A stretch of 64,000 nt of DNA from Flavobacterium sp. 140616W15 (GCF_003668995.1 NZ_CP033068.1:1178001-1242000), one strand, 5' to 3'. Positions 52,326-61,085 are shown, counted from the first letter of the stretch. The notes: a model not told the origin generated them from the sequence alone. Program-made: numbers and translations.

Positions 52326-54911
52326 ATGTATACGCTTCCCAAAATAGAACGTTTTAACCAAGACGTTCTTTCTAAATACCATATTTATAATAGTGTTTTT
52401 ATTACTTTGCCATTCGACTCTATTGATAATACTGGGGTTTTACTTCCTTTATTTACCGAAGTTTGCGAAACAGGCTTTAAAAAACAAGAAACACCTAAAG
52501 AGATTGTAAATTTTTTCTCAGGAAAGTATTTAAATGATGCTTCAGAGACAGATAAAATCGATTTGATGTTTCGATTTATTCAATATATCGAGCGCCAAAT
52601 TGTATTATTTGATGCTATAGAGGATGCAGCGTTTCCAACTGTAAATAACATGGAAGGAAGAGGCTCGCTTCGTGATATCAAAGAAAAAACGGATGCTAAA
52701 GAGATGGAAGATGAACTAATTGAGTTTTTAGAAAGCTTTAATGTTCGTACTGTTTTAACGGCACATCCTACACAGTTTTATCCAGGTCCTGTATTGGGAA
52801 TTATTAATGATTTGACAGAAGCTATTCGTTCAAATGATTTGCTTAAAATCAAGAAATTGCTAGCTCAGCTAGGAAAAACTCCATTTATACAAAATGAAAA
52901 ACCTAATCCTTATGATGAAGCAGTTAGCTTGATTTGGTACTTGGAGAACGTATTCTACGAAACTTCTGGTGAAATAGTGCATTACCTTCAAAAAAACATT
53001 TTTCACGGCAAATCGATTCAGAATCCTTTGGTGAAACTTGGGTTCTGGCCAGGTGGAGATCGTGATGGGAATCCGTTTGTAACAACAGCTATTACATTAA
53101 AAGTAGCAGAACGTTTAAGAACTTCAATTCTTAAATGTTACTATGTTGAGATGCGAAACTTAAAAAGAAAATTGACATTTGCAGGAGTGGATACATTGGT
53201 ATCTGACCTTGAATATAAATTATATCGTTCCGTTTTTTATTCTAAAGGAGAGATTTATATCACTCTAGACGAGTTTAAAACACAATTAAATACGATTAAA
53301 GAGATTATTGTTGAGAAGCACCAGTCCTTGTATTTAGATGAATTAGAAGCGTTGCTTATCAAAATAAATCTATTTGGGTTTTATTTTGCAACGTTGGATA
53401 TTCGTCAGAATAGTAAAATACATGATGCTGTTTTTAAAGATGTTGTGACGTATTATCTAAAGTCAGATCCTTTAGTATTTCCTGCTAATTATTATGATTT
53501 ACCTGAGAATGAAAAAATAGCAGTACTTTCAAAAGTAAAAGGAAATCTGGATCCAAATGTTTTTGAAAACGAAATTACTAAGTCAACAATTGAGTCTATA
53601 CAAGCTATTAAAATTATTCAGGAGAATAATGGGGAGTATGGAGCAAATCGTTACATAATCAGTAATAACGAAAGTGCATTGAATGTAATGGAGACTTTTG
53701 CTTTAATCAGGCTAAACAACTGGGATAGTCCAACTGTTGATATTATTCCGCTATTTGAATCTGTTGATGATTTGCAAAAAGCTCATGAAATTATGGAGCA
53801 ATTATATACAAATCCTGAATATGCAAAACACTTGATCGAAAGAGGAAACAAACAAACGATAATGTTAGGTTTCTCTGACGGTACAAAAGATGGTGGGTAT
53901 TTAATGGCAAACTGGAGTATTTATAGAGCCAAAGAAGCGCTAACTGAAATTTCTAGAAAATACGGAATTAATGCTATTTTCTTTGATGGACGTGGTGGAC
54001 CACCTGCTCGTGGAGGAGGAAAAACACATAAATTCTATGCTTCGTTAGGGCCAAAAATAGAAAATAACGAAATTCAGATTACTGTTCAGGGGCAAACTAT
54101 CAGTTCTAATTTTGGTACATTAGATTCTTGTCGTTATAATTTAGAAAATTTATTAAGTGCTGGAGTTACAAATCAGGTATTTAGTAAAGGTAAAAATGAG
54201 TTGACTGTAGAAGAAAAAGATGTTTTAGATCAGTTAGCAGAACTTGGGTATCAAGAATACTTAAGTTTTAAGAATCATCCTAAATTCATTCCTTATTTAG
54301 AGAAGATGAGTACTTTAAAATATTACTCAAAAACAAATATTGGTAGCCGACCATCAAAAAGAAGTAAGTCAGAAAAATTAGATTTCGCTGATTTACGTGC
54401 CATTCCGTTTGTGGGTTCTTGGAGTCAATTAAAACAAAATGTACCTGGTTTCTTTGGAGTCGGTTCTGCATTAAGACATTTTGAAGAAACGAACCAATGG
54501 GAAAAAGTTCAGGATTTATACGATAATTCATTATTCTTTAAAACCTTGTTAGAAAATAGTATGATGTCATTGGCGAAATCATTTTTGCCATTAACAGCTT
54601 ACATGAGAAAAGATCCTGAATTTGGAGAGTTTTGGCAAATTATCTATGATGAGTTTTCAGAAACAAAACGTTTATTGCTCAAAATTGCAGGGCATAAAGA
54701 ACTAATGGAAAACTATCCTGATGGTAAAGCATCAATTCAAATAAGAGAGCGTATAGTATTGCCATTGTTAACAATACAGCAATATGCATTGTTGAGAATT
54801 AATGAATTAAACAAGCAAGATCAAGTCGATGATGAATTGATTAAAGTATATGAGAAGATAGTAACACGTTCTCTCTTTGGAAATACAAACGCAAGTAGAA
54901 ACTCAGCTTAA
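52326..54911 (+). CDS. ppc: Phosphoenolpyruvate carboxylase
   Basis: 861 residues, close to the usual length of bacterial PEPC. It carboxylates PEP to oxaloacetate to feed the TCA cycle. Key motifs: VLTAHPTQFYPG with the catalytic His (about residues 140-151), GDRDGNPFV (about 240-248), and FFDGRGGPPARGGGKTH (about 553-569). The C-terminus ends SRNSA, where most PEPC end in RNTG, so the last bases of the usual C-terminal loop differ. The following DinB gene begins 12 bases after the stop. Confidence 0.96.
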   Translation: MYTLPKIERFNQDVLSKYHIYNSVFITLPFDSIDNTGVLLPLFTEVCETGFKKQETPKEIVNFFSGKYLNDASETDKIDLMFRFIQYIERQIVLFDAIEDAAFPTVNNMEGRGSLRDIKEKTDAKEMEDELIEFLESFNVRTVLTAHPTQFYPGPVLGIINDLTEAIRSNDLLKIKKLLAQLGKTPFIQNEKPNPYDEAVSLIWYLENVFYETSGEIVHYLQKNIFHGKSIQNPLVKLGFWPGGDRDGNPFVTTAITLKVAERLRTSILKCYYVEMRNLKRKLTFAGVDTLVSDLEYKLYRSVFYSKGEIYITLDEFKTQLNTIKEIIVEKHQSLYLDELEALLIKINLFGFYFATLDIRQNSKIHDAVFKDVVTYYLKSDPLVFPANYYDLPENEKIAVLSKVKGNLDPNVFENEITKSTIESIQAIKIIQENNGEYGANRYIISNNESALNVMETFALIRLNNWDSPTVDIIPLFESVDDLQKAHEIMEQLYTNPEYAKHLIERGNKQTIMLGFSDGTKDGGYLMANWSIYRAKEALTEISRKYGINAIFFDGRGGPPARGGGKTHKFYASLGPKIENNEIQITVQGQTISSNFGTLDSCRYNLENLLSAGVTNQVFSKGKNELTVEEKDVLDQLAELGYQEYLSFKNHPKFIPYLEKMSTLKYYSKTNIGSRPSKRSKSEKLDFADLRAIPFVGSWSQLKQNVPGFFGVGSALRHFEETNQWEKVQDLYDNSLFFKTLLENSMMSLAKSFLPLTAYMRKDPEFGEFWQIIYDEFSETKRLLLKIAGHKELMENYPDGKASIQIRERIVLPLLTIQQYALLRINELNKQDQVDDELIKVYEKIVTRSLFGNTNASRNSA

Positions 54912-54923
54912 ATTTAATTTATT

Positions 54924-55439
54924 ATGTTAGCATCACAATTATTAGAAAATGAATATTCAGGCGGATTTACAACTTATGTTCAAGAAGCAGGAAATGTAAA
55001 TTTGATTGAAGAATTAGAAATTTCATTACATGATTTTATACGATTTGTTCAAAATATTCCGATGGATAAATTTGATTATCGTTATGCTGAAGGGAAATGG
55101 ACAATCAAAGAAATCATTCAGCACATAATCGATACCGAACGTATTTTTGCATATCGTGCTTTACGATTCTCTAGAAATGATAAAACAGCATTGCCTAGTT
55201 TTGATGAAAATGATTATGTAGGCAATACTAATGCAAATAGCAGAGGGCTTCAGGATTTATTAACTGAATTGTCTGCTGTAAGGCATTCTAATTTATTGTT
55301 CTATAAAAGTTTATCAGAAGAACAGCTTAAAAGAATTGGTACTGCTTCTAATAATCAGATGTCAGTTCGTGCTTTAGGTTTTGTTATTATTGGTCACCAA
55401 AAGCATCATCAGAAAGTTTTTCAAGAAAGATATTTGTAG
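54924..55439 (+). CDS. DinB family protein
   Basis: 171 residues. The four-helix DinB fold has its metal ligands in KEIIQHIIDTERIFAYR (His about 56) and GHQKHHQKVFQERYL (H-x3-H near the end). The segment FDYRYAEGKWTIKEI is the typical start of the second helix. Function unknown; such proteins are putative thiol transferases. It probably shares the PEPC transcript (12-base gap) and ends with a strong terminator. Confidence 0.9.
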   Translation: MLASQLLENEYSGGFTTYVQEAGNVNLIEELEISLHDFIRFVQNIPMDKFDYRYAEGKWTIKEIIQHIIDTERIFAYRALRFSRNDKTALPSFDENDYVGNTNANSRGLQDLLTELSAVRHSNLLFYKSLSEEQLKRIGTASNNQMSVRALGFVIIGHQKHHQKVFQERYL

Positions 55440-55464
55440 TAATAAAGGTTATAATTAGATATTT

Positions 55465-55500
55465 AAAATCCTGTGAAGTACTAATTCACAGGATTTTTTT
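55465..55500 (+). terminator. Terminator after the PEPC-DinB unit
   Basis: AAAATCCTGTGAA pairs with TTCACAGGATTTT, with a loop of 7 bases and a T run, 26 bases after the stop codon. Confidence 0.88.
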
Positions 55501-55540
55501 ATGGAGCTAATCCTGCTTCCCGATAGCTATTGAGACACTG

Positions 55541-55597
55541 TATCTTTTTATTTTTAAAGAAAAAATAAAAAGAATGTCGTTCCTATCAGGGCTAAGG
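55541..55597 (+). repeat. 57-bp dispersed repeat with hairpin, copy 2
   Basis: It matches 16675-16731 at about 52 of 57 positions, with the 12-bp hairpin fully kept. It lies between the PEPC unit and the recQ gene in a stretch with no gene. A partial CCGATAGCTATTG palindrome precedes it at about 55519-55533. Confidence 0.8.
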
Positions 55598-55685
55598 AAT
55601 ATCTTAATTTCTAAAAAATATGCTATTAAAATATCAATTTTGTCTTCCTGATCGGAGTCGAAGGATAGTTACAATTTGGCTTTAT

Positions 55686-55714
55686 CTTTGTCAAAGTTCA
55701 AAACTTTGACAAAG
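55686..55714. repeat. TTTGTCAAA-type palindromic repeat, copy 2
   Basis: A perfect 13-bp hairpin (CTTTGTCAAAGTT, CAA, AACTTTGACAAAG). It matches the degenerate copy at 38197-38224. Confidence 0.75.
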
Positions 55715-55743
55715 ATTTGGTTGCGTAATATTTATGATACGTT

Positions 55744-56310
55744 TTAATAATTCTTCTCGATTATTGCAAGACCTAATCGAATTTTGTCATAAGAAATTTG
55801 TTCTTCAAGAAAATCAAAATAAGGTTTTAGAGTATCTGGGTTTTCAAGTTTTACTTGGGCATCTCTTATCTTAAAAATTTCAGCATCTGATACGTAGTCG
55901 GATAAATCGATATCGTGTCCATCGACGTATAATTTTGCTAAATGTGACGCAATTGTTGAAATCCCTAGCTTTCTTTTTGCGGCAATTGCTTCAATAGAAA
56001 CTCCTTCCTGAAATAATTCTAGTGTTACTTTATAGGTAGTGCTTTCTTTTTTTGATTTTACTTGAGGTTTTTTTTGTTTTTTTGAAACTCAATTATGGCG
56101 TTTACAAAATCAGGGCCATATTTTTCAAGTTTAGCTTTTCCAACGCCATCAATTACTATTAGTTCATCATCACTCATTGGGCGTAATGTCTCCATTTGTC
56201 TTAAAACAGCATCACTAAAAATAACATAAGCAGGAACTTCTTCTTCTTTTGCAATATTATATCGCAGTTGACGAAGTATTTCGAAAGAGAATTAGATTTG
56301 GCTTTGGTTG
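55744..56310 (-). pseudogene. Detached C-terminal part of RecQ (HRDC and HTH domains), two frameshifts
   Basis: After the 56201 stop of the helicase frame, the expected C-terminal RecQ sequence continues in other frames. One frame reads LFEILRQLRYNIAKEEEV, PAYVIFSDAVLRQMETLRP and DGVGKAKLEKYGPDFVNAII, which is an HRDC domain. It joins the helicase near 56283-56287 (CTTTC on the minus strand lacks one T). A third frame continues with KPQVKSKKESTTYKVT, ELFQEGVSIEAIAAKRKLG and SDYVSDAEIFKIRDAQVKLE, ending at stop 55744; this is the C-terminal HTH region. The second break lies in the A8/A7 runs at 56068-56083. Two added bases restore about 700 residues of RecQ. Confidence 0.75.
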
Positions 56311-57853
56311 CTTTTTCTTTTATTTCTATACTTTCAGTAGATTTTTTGACTACAGTTGTTAGTTTTACTTTTTCACCTTCAAATAAGACTTTTTTAGCAA
56401 AAGGAGTCAGTAGAATTTTATTATGCTGATGAAAGGCAATTTCGCAATAACCTAAATTTATTAGTTGAATTAGATATTGATTCCAATCGTACCATGAGAT
56501 ATCAGTGCCAATTCCGTAAGTTTTTAGATTCTGATAGTCGTTTTCGTATATATGTGCATTTTTAGAACCTCTAAGAAAATCCACAATAACTGGTAAGGTT
56601 TCTTTTTCTTGTAAACGTGTAATTGCCGAAAGCGCCTTTTGTGCTATAAGAGTTCCATCAAAAAACCTTGGTGGATTTTTACAAATATCGCAATTGCCAC
56701 AATTTTCATTTACTAATTCCCCAAAATAAGAAAGCAATATTTTTCTGCGACAGCTCAAAGCATCCGCATATTGTTTCATTCGTTCTAGTTTTGCAAGTTG
56801 TACTTCGGCATTTAACCCTTCCGAAGCAAATTTTTGCAGTTGAATTACATCACTATAGCTTTCAAATAAAATGGTTTCTGAAGGTAACCCATCACGGCCA
56901 GCTCTTCCAATTTCTTGGTAATAACCTTCAATATTTTTTGGTAAATTATAATGAATCACCCAGCGTACATTCGATTTGTCGATACCCATTCCAAAAGCAA
57001 TTGTAGCACAAACTACCTGACAATCATCGTTAATGAAATCATCTTGAGTTTTGGAACGTAGTTTGCTATCCAAACCTGCATGATATGCTTTGGCATTAAT
57101 TCCTTTTTTCTTTAATTTTTGGGCAAGTTCTTCCGTTGTTTTTCTGCTCAGGCAATATATAATTCCAGATTCATTGGGTTTGGTTTCAATAAAATCGATG
57201 ATCTGTTTTACTCTGTCGAGAGCAGGGCGTACTTCTAGACTTAAATTTTTTCTGTCAAAAGAGGCGACAACGGTTTTTGGGTTGTTTAAATTAAGCTGCT
57301 TTGTAATATCGGTTCTAGTTGCTTTATCAGCAGTAGCTGTTAATGCTAATACAGGAGTAGAAGGGAAGCGATTTTTTAAATATCCTAAATTAGTATATGC
57401 TGGACGAAAATCATGACCCCAAGCCGAGATACAATGTGCTTCGTCTATCGCTATTAGGCTTATTGTGAGTTGGTTAAAAAGTACATCGAGATAAGATAAG
57501 CTCTCAGGAGCAATATAAACCAATTTTATAGTGTTAGATTTTAAACTTTCCATATAAAATTGCTGCTCTTGTTCGGTTTGGCTACTATTTATGAAGCAAG
57601 CTGTAATTCCGTTTGCTTTTAAACTATCCACTTGATCTTTCATTAAGGCAATAAGAGGAGAGATTACTATTGTGATTCCTGGCAATAATAGGGCGGGTAA
57701 CTGAAAACAGATTGATTTTCCTCCACCAGTTGGCATAATAGCTAAAGTATCCTGACCTGAAAGTATTGTATTTATTATATCTTCTTGGTTTGGTCTAAAT
57801 TTTTCGAATCCAAAATTTTCCTTTAGTTTGGCATGTAATAGCGCAGTATCCAT
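56201..57853 (-). CDS. recQ: RecQ ATP-dependent DNA helicase, helicase core (frameshifted at end)
   Basis: A 550-residue frame starting at ATG 57853. It contains the full helicase core: FGFEKFRPNQEDIINTILSG, Walker A MPTGGGKSICFQLP, DEAH box AIDEAHCISAWGHDFRP, motif III LALTATADKAT, motif V ATIAFGMGIDKSNVRWVIHY and motif VI QEIGRAGRDG, followed by the zinc-binding RQC (CRRKILLSYFGE, CGNCDICKNPP). RecQ unwinds recombination and replication intermediates. The HRDC and HTH regions are out of frame downstream (55744-56310), so the last 20 residues of this frame (CDIILQKKKKFLLML) are nonsense. If real, the protein lacks the HRDC but keeps catalysis. Confidence 0.88.
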   Translation of the reverse strand: MDTALLHAKLKENFGFEKFRPNQEDIINTILSGQDTLAIMPTGGGKSICFQLPALLLPGITIVISPLIALMKDQVDSLKANGITACFINSSQTEQEQQFYMESLKSNTIKLVYIAPESLSYLDVLFNQLTISLIAIDEAHCISAWGHDFRPAYTNLGYLKNRFPSTPVLALTATADKATRTDITKQLNLNNPKTVVASFDRKNLSLEVRPALDRVKQIIDFIETKPNESGIIYCLSRKTTEELAQKLKKKGINAKAYHAGLDSKLRSKTQDDFINDDCQVVCATIAFGMGIDKSNVRWVIHYNLPKNIEGYYQEIGRAGRDGLPSETILFESYSDVIQLQKFASEGLNAEVQLAKLERMKQYADALSCRRKILLSYFGELVNENCGNCDICKNPPRFFDGTLIAQKALSAITRLQEKETLPVIVDFLRGSKNAHIYENDYQNLKTYGIGTDISWYDWNQYLIQLINLGYCEIAFHQHNKILLTPFAKKVLFEGEKVKLTTVVKKSTESIEIKEKATKAKSNSLSKYFVNCDIILQKKKKFLLMLFLVMLF

Positions 57854-57883
57854 CGGCTTATATTTTTGTAGGTAATTTACTAA

Positions 57884-57920
57884 ATAAAAAAGGAACTCAT
57901 GTGTGAGTTCCTTTTTTATT
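57884..57920 (-). terminator. Terminator of the acidic protein gene
   Basis: AAAAAAGGAACTCA pairs with TGAGTTCCTTTTTT around a short loop. On the minus strand it follows the acidic protein stop at 57939 and precedes recQ. Confidence 0.85.
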
Positions 57921-57938
57921 TTGAAATATTCAGATTAA

Positions 57939-58340
57939 TTAATCTTCATCATCTTCGTCATCATCCTCATCGGCGATGTCTTTATCATTATCTTCGTCGT
58001 CGTCGTCTCCATCAAGATCTGGTTTGTCCAGATTCTCGTCTTCGTCTTCGTCGTCTGCATCATCTTCTAAATCAAGACCTTTAATTGGTTCGATTGTGTC
58101 AACGTCTGCGTCGATTTCATCATCTTCATCGTAATTTTCAATTCTATCAGCAAGTTTAGTACTAATTTTCACTAAATAAATAGTGTCTTCTGTGCGTACT
58201 TCAACAGCTTCTATTAATTCGTTTTTAGCATTTCTAAAACGGATAACATCCGAATCATCATAACCATCAGGAAATTTCTCAACTAGTAAGTTTAAAATTT
58301 CGTTGGTAAGTTTAGCGTAATCAACTATTACTCTTTTCAT
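57939..58340 (-). CDS. Protein with an acidic Asp/Glu-rich tail
   Basis: 133 residues. The N-terminal 70 residues (MKRVIVDYAKLTNEILNLLVEKFPDGYDDSDVIRFRNAKNEL) are folded-looking; homologues are often (without proof) annotated as DNA-primase-related in Flavobacteria. The C-terminal 55 residues are almost only Asp and Glu with a few Lys (DDDDEDNDKDIADEDDDEDDED), probably disordered and able to bind basic proteins or cations. The repetitive tail gives shadow frames. It lies 9 bases downstream of the deoxyhypusine-synthase-like gene stop and is likely co-transcribed with it. Function unknown. Confidence 0.75.
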   Translation of the reverse strand: MKRVIVDYAKLTNEILNLLVEKFPDGYDDSDVIRFRNAKNELIEAVEVRTEDTIYLVKISTKLADRIENYDEDDEIDADVDTIEPIKGLDLEDDADDEDEDENLDKPDLDGDDDDEDNDKDIADEDDDEDDED

Positions 58341-58349
58341 AAAGTTATT

Positions 58350-59318
58350 CTATAAATCTAATAAATATGCAAAAATTAATGGTGCTACAATGGTAGCGTC
58401 TGACTCAATAATGAATTTTGGAGTTTTGATATCTAGTTTACCCCAAGTAATTTTTTCATTAGGAACAGCTCCAGAATACGAACCATAACTGGTTGTTGAA
58501 TCTGAAATTTGGCAGAAATAGCTCCAAAATGGAACATCATGCATTTCCATATCTTGGTACAACATTGGTACCACGCAAATTGGGAAATCTCCAGCAATAC
58601 CACCACCGATTTGGAAAAATCCAATTCCGTTAGTACTGTTTTTAGGATACCAATCAGAAAGGAAAACCATGTATTCGATTCCAGATTTCATCGTAGATGC
58701 TTTTAGTTCACCTTTGATTACGTATGAAGCGAAGATATTTCCCATTGTACTATCTTCCCATCCTGGTACAATAATAGGTAAATTTTTCTCTGCTGCAGCA
58801 TACATCCAGCTATCTTTCAAGTCAATTTCGTAATATTCTTCTAATACTCCAGAAAGTAACATTTTGTACATGAATTCATGTGGGAAATAACGTTCTCCTT
58901 TATCATCTGCATCTTTCCATATTTTGTAAATATGTTTTTGCAAACGACGGAATGCTTCATGTTCTGGGATACAAGTATCTGTAACTCTGTTTAATCCTCT
59001 CTCTAATAATTCCCACTCATCTTGTGGAGTTAAGTCACGGTAGTTTGGTACTCTTTCATAGTGAGAGTGCGCTACTAGGTTCATGATATCTTCTTCAAGA
59101 TTTGCTCCTGTACAAGAAATAATTTGAACTTTATCCTGACGAATGATCTCAGCAAAAATCTTTCCAATTTCGGCAGTACTCATTGCTCCAGCCATACTTA
59201 CCATCATTTTGGCACCATTAGCCAATTGTTGTTCGTATGCTTTTGCTGCATCTACTAATGATGCAGAGTTAAAGTGTAAATAGTGTTTCTCAATAAACTG
59301 ACTAATTGGTCCTTTCAT
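58350..59318 (-). CDS. Deoxyhypusine synthase-family protein
   Basis: 322 residues. The NAD-binding segment has IISCTGANLEEDIMNLVAHSHYERVPNYRDLTP. The lysine of the eukaryotic active site is kept in EKITWGKL (about residue 300). GDFPICVVPM and SDATIVAPLIFAYLLDL complete the fold. Bacteria lack eIF5A, so the enzyme is more likely a homospermidine synthase-like aminobutyltransferase that uses spermidine and NAD. It is next to the arginine decarboxylase on the same strand (98-base gap), which supports a polyamine role. The family is known; the specific product is inferred. Confidence 0.85.
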   Translation of the reverse strand: MKGPISQFIEKHYLHFNSASLVDAAKAYEQQLANGAKMMVSMAGAMSTAEIGKIFAEIIRQDKVQIISCTGANLEEDIMNLVAHSHYERVPNYRDLTPQDEWELLERGLNRVTDTCIPEHEAFRRLQKHIYKIWKDADDKGERYFPHEFMYKMLLSGVLEEYYEIDLKDSWMYAAAEKNLPIIVPGWEDSTMGNIFASYVIKGELKASTMKSGIEYMVFLSDWYPKNSTNGIGFFQIGGGIAGDFPICVVPMLYQDMEMHDVPFWSYFCQISDSTTSYGSYSGAVPNEKITWGKLDIKTPKFIIESDATIVAPLIFAYLLDL

Positions 59319-59416
59319 TTTTTCTTTTTTTTATGATTTCAAAGGTTGAAAGCCTTTAAAGATTGTTATGCAAATTAATAAATTTTATAATTATTTAGTG
59401 CAATTTGCGATTTTTT

Positions 59417-60820
59417 TTATTGTTTTTTACTGTACCCTAATATCTTTAATACTTCATCTGATGTTTGCTCTTGAGAAAATACCTCAGTTGCCAAAAATCC
59501 ATTTTCGTCTCTATCAATTAAAATATGCTTTGGTTGCGGGATTAAACAGTGGTGTAATCCTCCGTAACCTCCAATTGTTTCTTGATAAGCTCCTGTGTTA
59601 AAGAAACCAATATACAAAGGTTTTTCTTTATTGTATTTAGGTAAATAAATGGCATTCATATTTTGCTCAGAATTGTAATAATCGTCACTATCACAAGTAA
59701 GACCACCTAATAGAACCCGTTCGTAAGTATCATTCCACCGGTTTACGGCTAGCATAATAAATCGTTTGTTGATTGCCCATGTGTCAGGTAAAGTGGTAAT
59801 GAAAGACGAATCAATCATATTCCATTTTTCTCTGTCATTTTGTTGTTTTTGGTACAAAATCTGATAAATAGCACCTCCGCTTTCACCTACGGTAAATGAA
59901 CCAAATTCAGTAAAAATATTAGGAACATCTACTTCAGCTTCGTCACAAGCAATTTTAATTTGATTGATAATCTCATCAATCATATATTGGTAATCGTACT
60001 CAAAAGCCAATGAGTTTTTAATAGGGAATCCTCCACCAATATTTAAACCATCAAGAGTAGGGCATTCCTTTTTTAAAGCTACATAAACTTTAATACATTT
60101 TACTAATTCGTTCCAGTAATATGCATTGTCGTTGATACCAGTATTAATAAAGAAGTGTAGCATTTTCACTTCTAAATTTTTATTTTCTTTGATCTCTTTT
60201 TTGTAAAAAGGAACAATGTTTTTGTATCCAATTCCTAATCTTGAAGTGTAGAACTCAAATTTTGGTTCTTCTTCAGCAGCAATTCGGATTCCGATTTTAA
60301 ATTTCCCTTTGATTTCTGCTTGAAGCAAATCAAGTTCTTCGTAGTTGTCTATAATCGGAATGGTATTTTTATGACCATTGTTTATAAGTCTTGCAATATT
60401 TGTAACGTATTGGTCTCTCTTGAAACCGTTACATATAATGTGCGTGTTTTTGTTGATTTTACCATTTTCTAATAAATTCTCTGCAATATTAATGTCAAAT
60501 GCAGATGAAGTTTCTATATGGATATTGTTCTTGAAAGCTTCATTCATTACGAATTCAAAATGAGAACTTTTAGTACAATAGCAGTAATAGTATTTTGCTT
60601 CGTATTTATTTTTTTCCATCGATTTTCTAAACCAACTTTTTGCTTTGTTGATGTTGTTAGAAATTTGAGGTAAATAAGTAAATTTTAATGGCGTACCATA
60701 TTTTTCTACCAATTTCATCAAATCGATATTGTGGAAATGTAGGTTGTCTTTGTTTAATGTGAATTCCTCTTGAGGAAAGTAATAAGTTTGATTTATTAAA
60801 TCAGAATATTTTGTATTCAT
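59417..60820 (-). CDS. Biosynthetic arginine decarboxylase-type PLP enzyme
   Basis: 467 residues, alanine-racemase/decarboxylase fold (type III PLP). The PLP lysine is in YYCYCTKSSHF (about residues 77-87). LNIGGGFPIKN is the phosphate-binding glycine loop and LTCDSDDYYNSE holds the catalytic Cys and Asp of the partner site. The sequence matches short arginine decarboxylases of Bacteroidota rather than the 650-residue SpeA, and lacks the N-terminal extension of those. It feeds agmatine into spermidine synthesis. The deoxyhypusine-synthase-like gene follows. The leader region upstream is long and structured. Confidence 0.83.
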   Translation of the reverse strand: MNTKYSDLINQTYYFPQEEFTLNKDNLHFHNIDLMKLVEKYGTPLKFTYLPQISNNINKAKSWFRKSMEKNKYEAKYYYCYCTKSSHFEFVMNEAFKNNIHIETSSAFDINIAENLLENGKINKNTHIICNGFKRDQYVTNIARLINNGHKNTIPIIDNYEELDLLQAEIKGKFKIGIRIAAEEEPKFEFYTSRLGIGYKNIVPFYKKEIKENKNLEVKMLHFFINTGINDNAYYWNELVKCIKVYVALKKECPTLDGLNIGGGFPIKNSLAFEYDYQYMIDEIINQIKIACDEAEVDVPNIFTEFGSFTVGESGGAIYQILYQKQQNDREKWNMIDSSFITTLPDTWAINKRFIMLAVNRWNDTYERVLLGGLTCDSDDYYNSEQNMNAIYLPKYNKEKPLYIGFFNTGAYQETIGGYGGLHHCLIPQPKHILIDRDENGFLATEVFSQEQTSDEVLKILGYSKKQ

Positions 60821-60893
60821 TGAAATGGATGTATTTTAAATTAAATTAGTTGTAAACAATAAAATAATCTAAAATTCAAACTCTAATATTTGC

Positions 60894-61025
60894 GAACACG
60901 ATCTGTAGTTTCTCGTGCTCAGCTTTTAAGCATTGAAAGATATCAAAACAAAAGTTTCCTTTTATATTGTAAAAACGGTTCAATATCCTCAGGAATGAGG
61001 CATTGGCGTGGTTTCTATATGAACC
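60894..61025 (-). ncRNA. Structured 5' leader of the arginine decarboxylase gene (candidate riboswitch-like element)
   Basis: The transcript from the promoter at about 61051-61084 would carry a 220-base leader. On the minus strand, GGTTCATAT (61017-61025 region) pairs with ATATTGAACC (60977-60986), enclosing the hairpin CCTCATTCCTGAGG (60987-61000). A second hairpin, GAGCACGA / TCGTGTTC (60894-60920), follows closer to the gene. The clear pairing in a polyamine operon suggests a regulatory leader; no known riboswitch class was recognised. Confidence 0.45.
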
Positions 61026-61049
61026 AAATTGTTTTTGTTTTTGACTTTT

Positions 61050-61085
61050 TTTCACGGTGCAAATGTAAAAAATATTATATACGTA
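61050..61085 (-). promoter_or_regulatory. Promoter of the arginine decarboxylase gene
   Basis: On the minus strand TTTG and TACATTTG are separated by 21 bases, matching the Bacteroidota promoter pattern. It places the transcription start near 61045, about 225 bases before ATG 60820. Confidence 0.65.
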
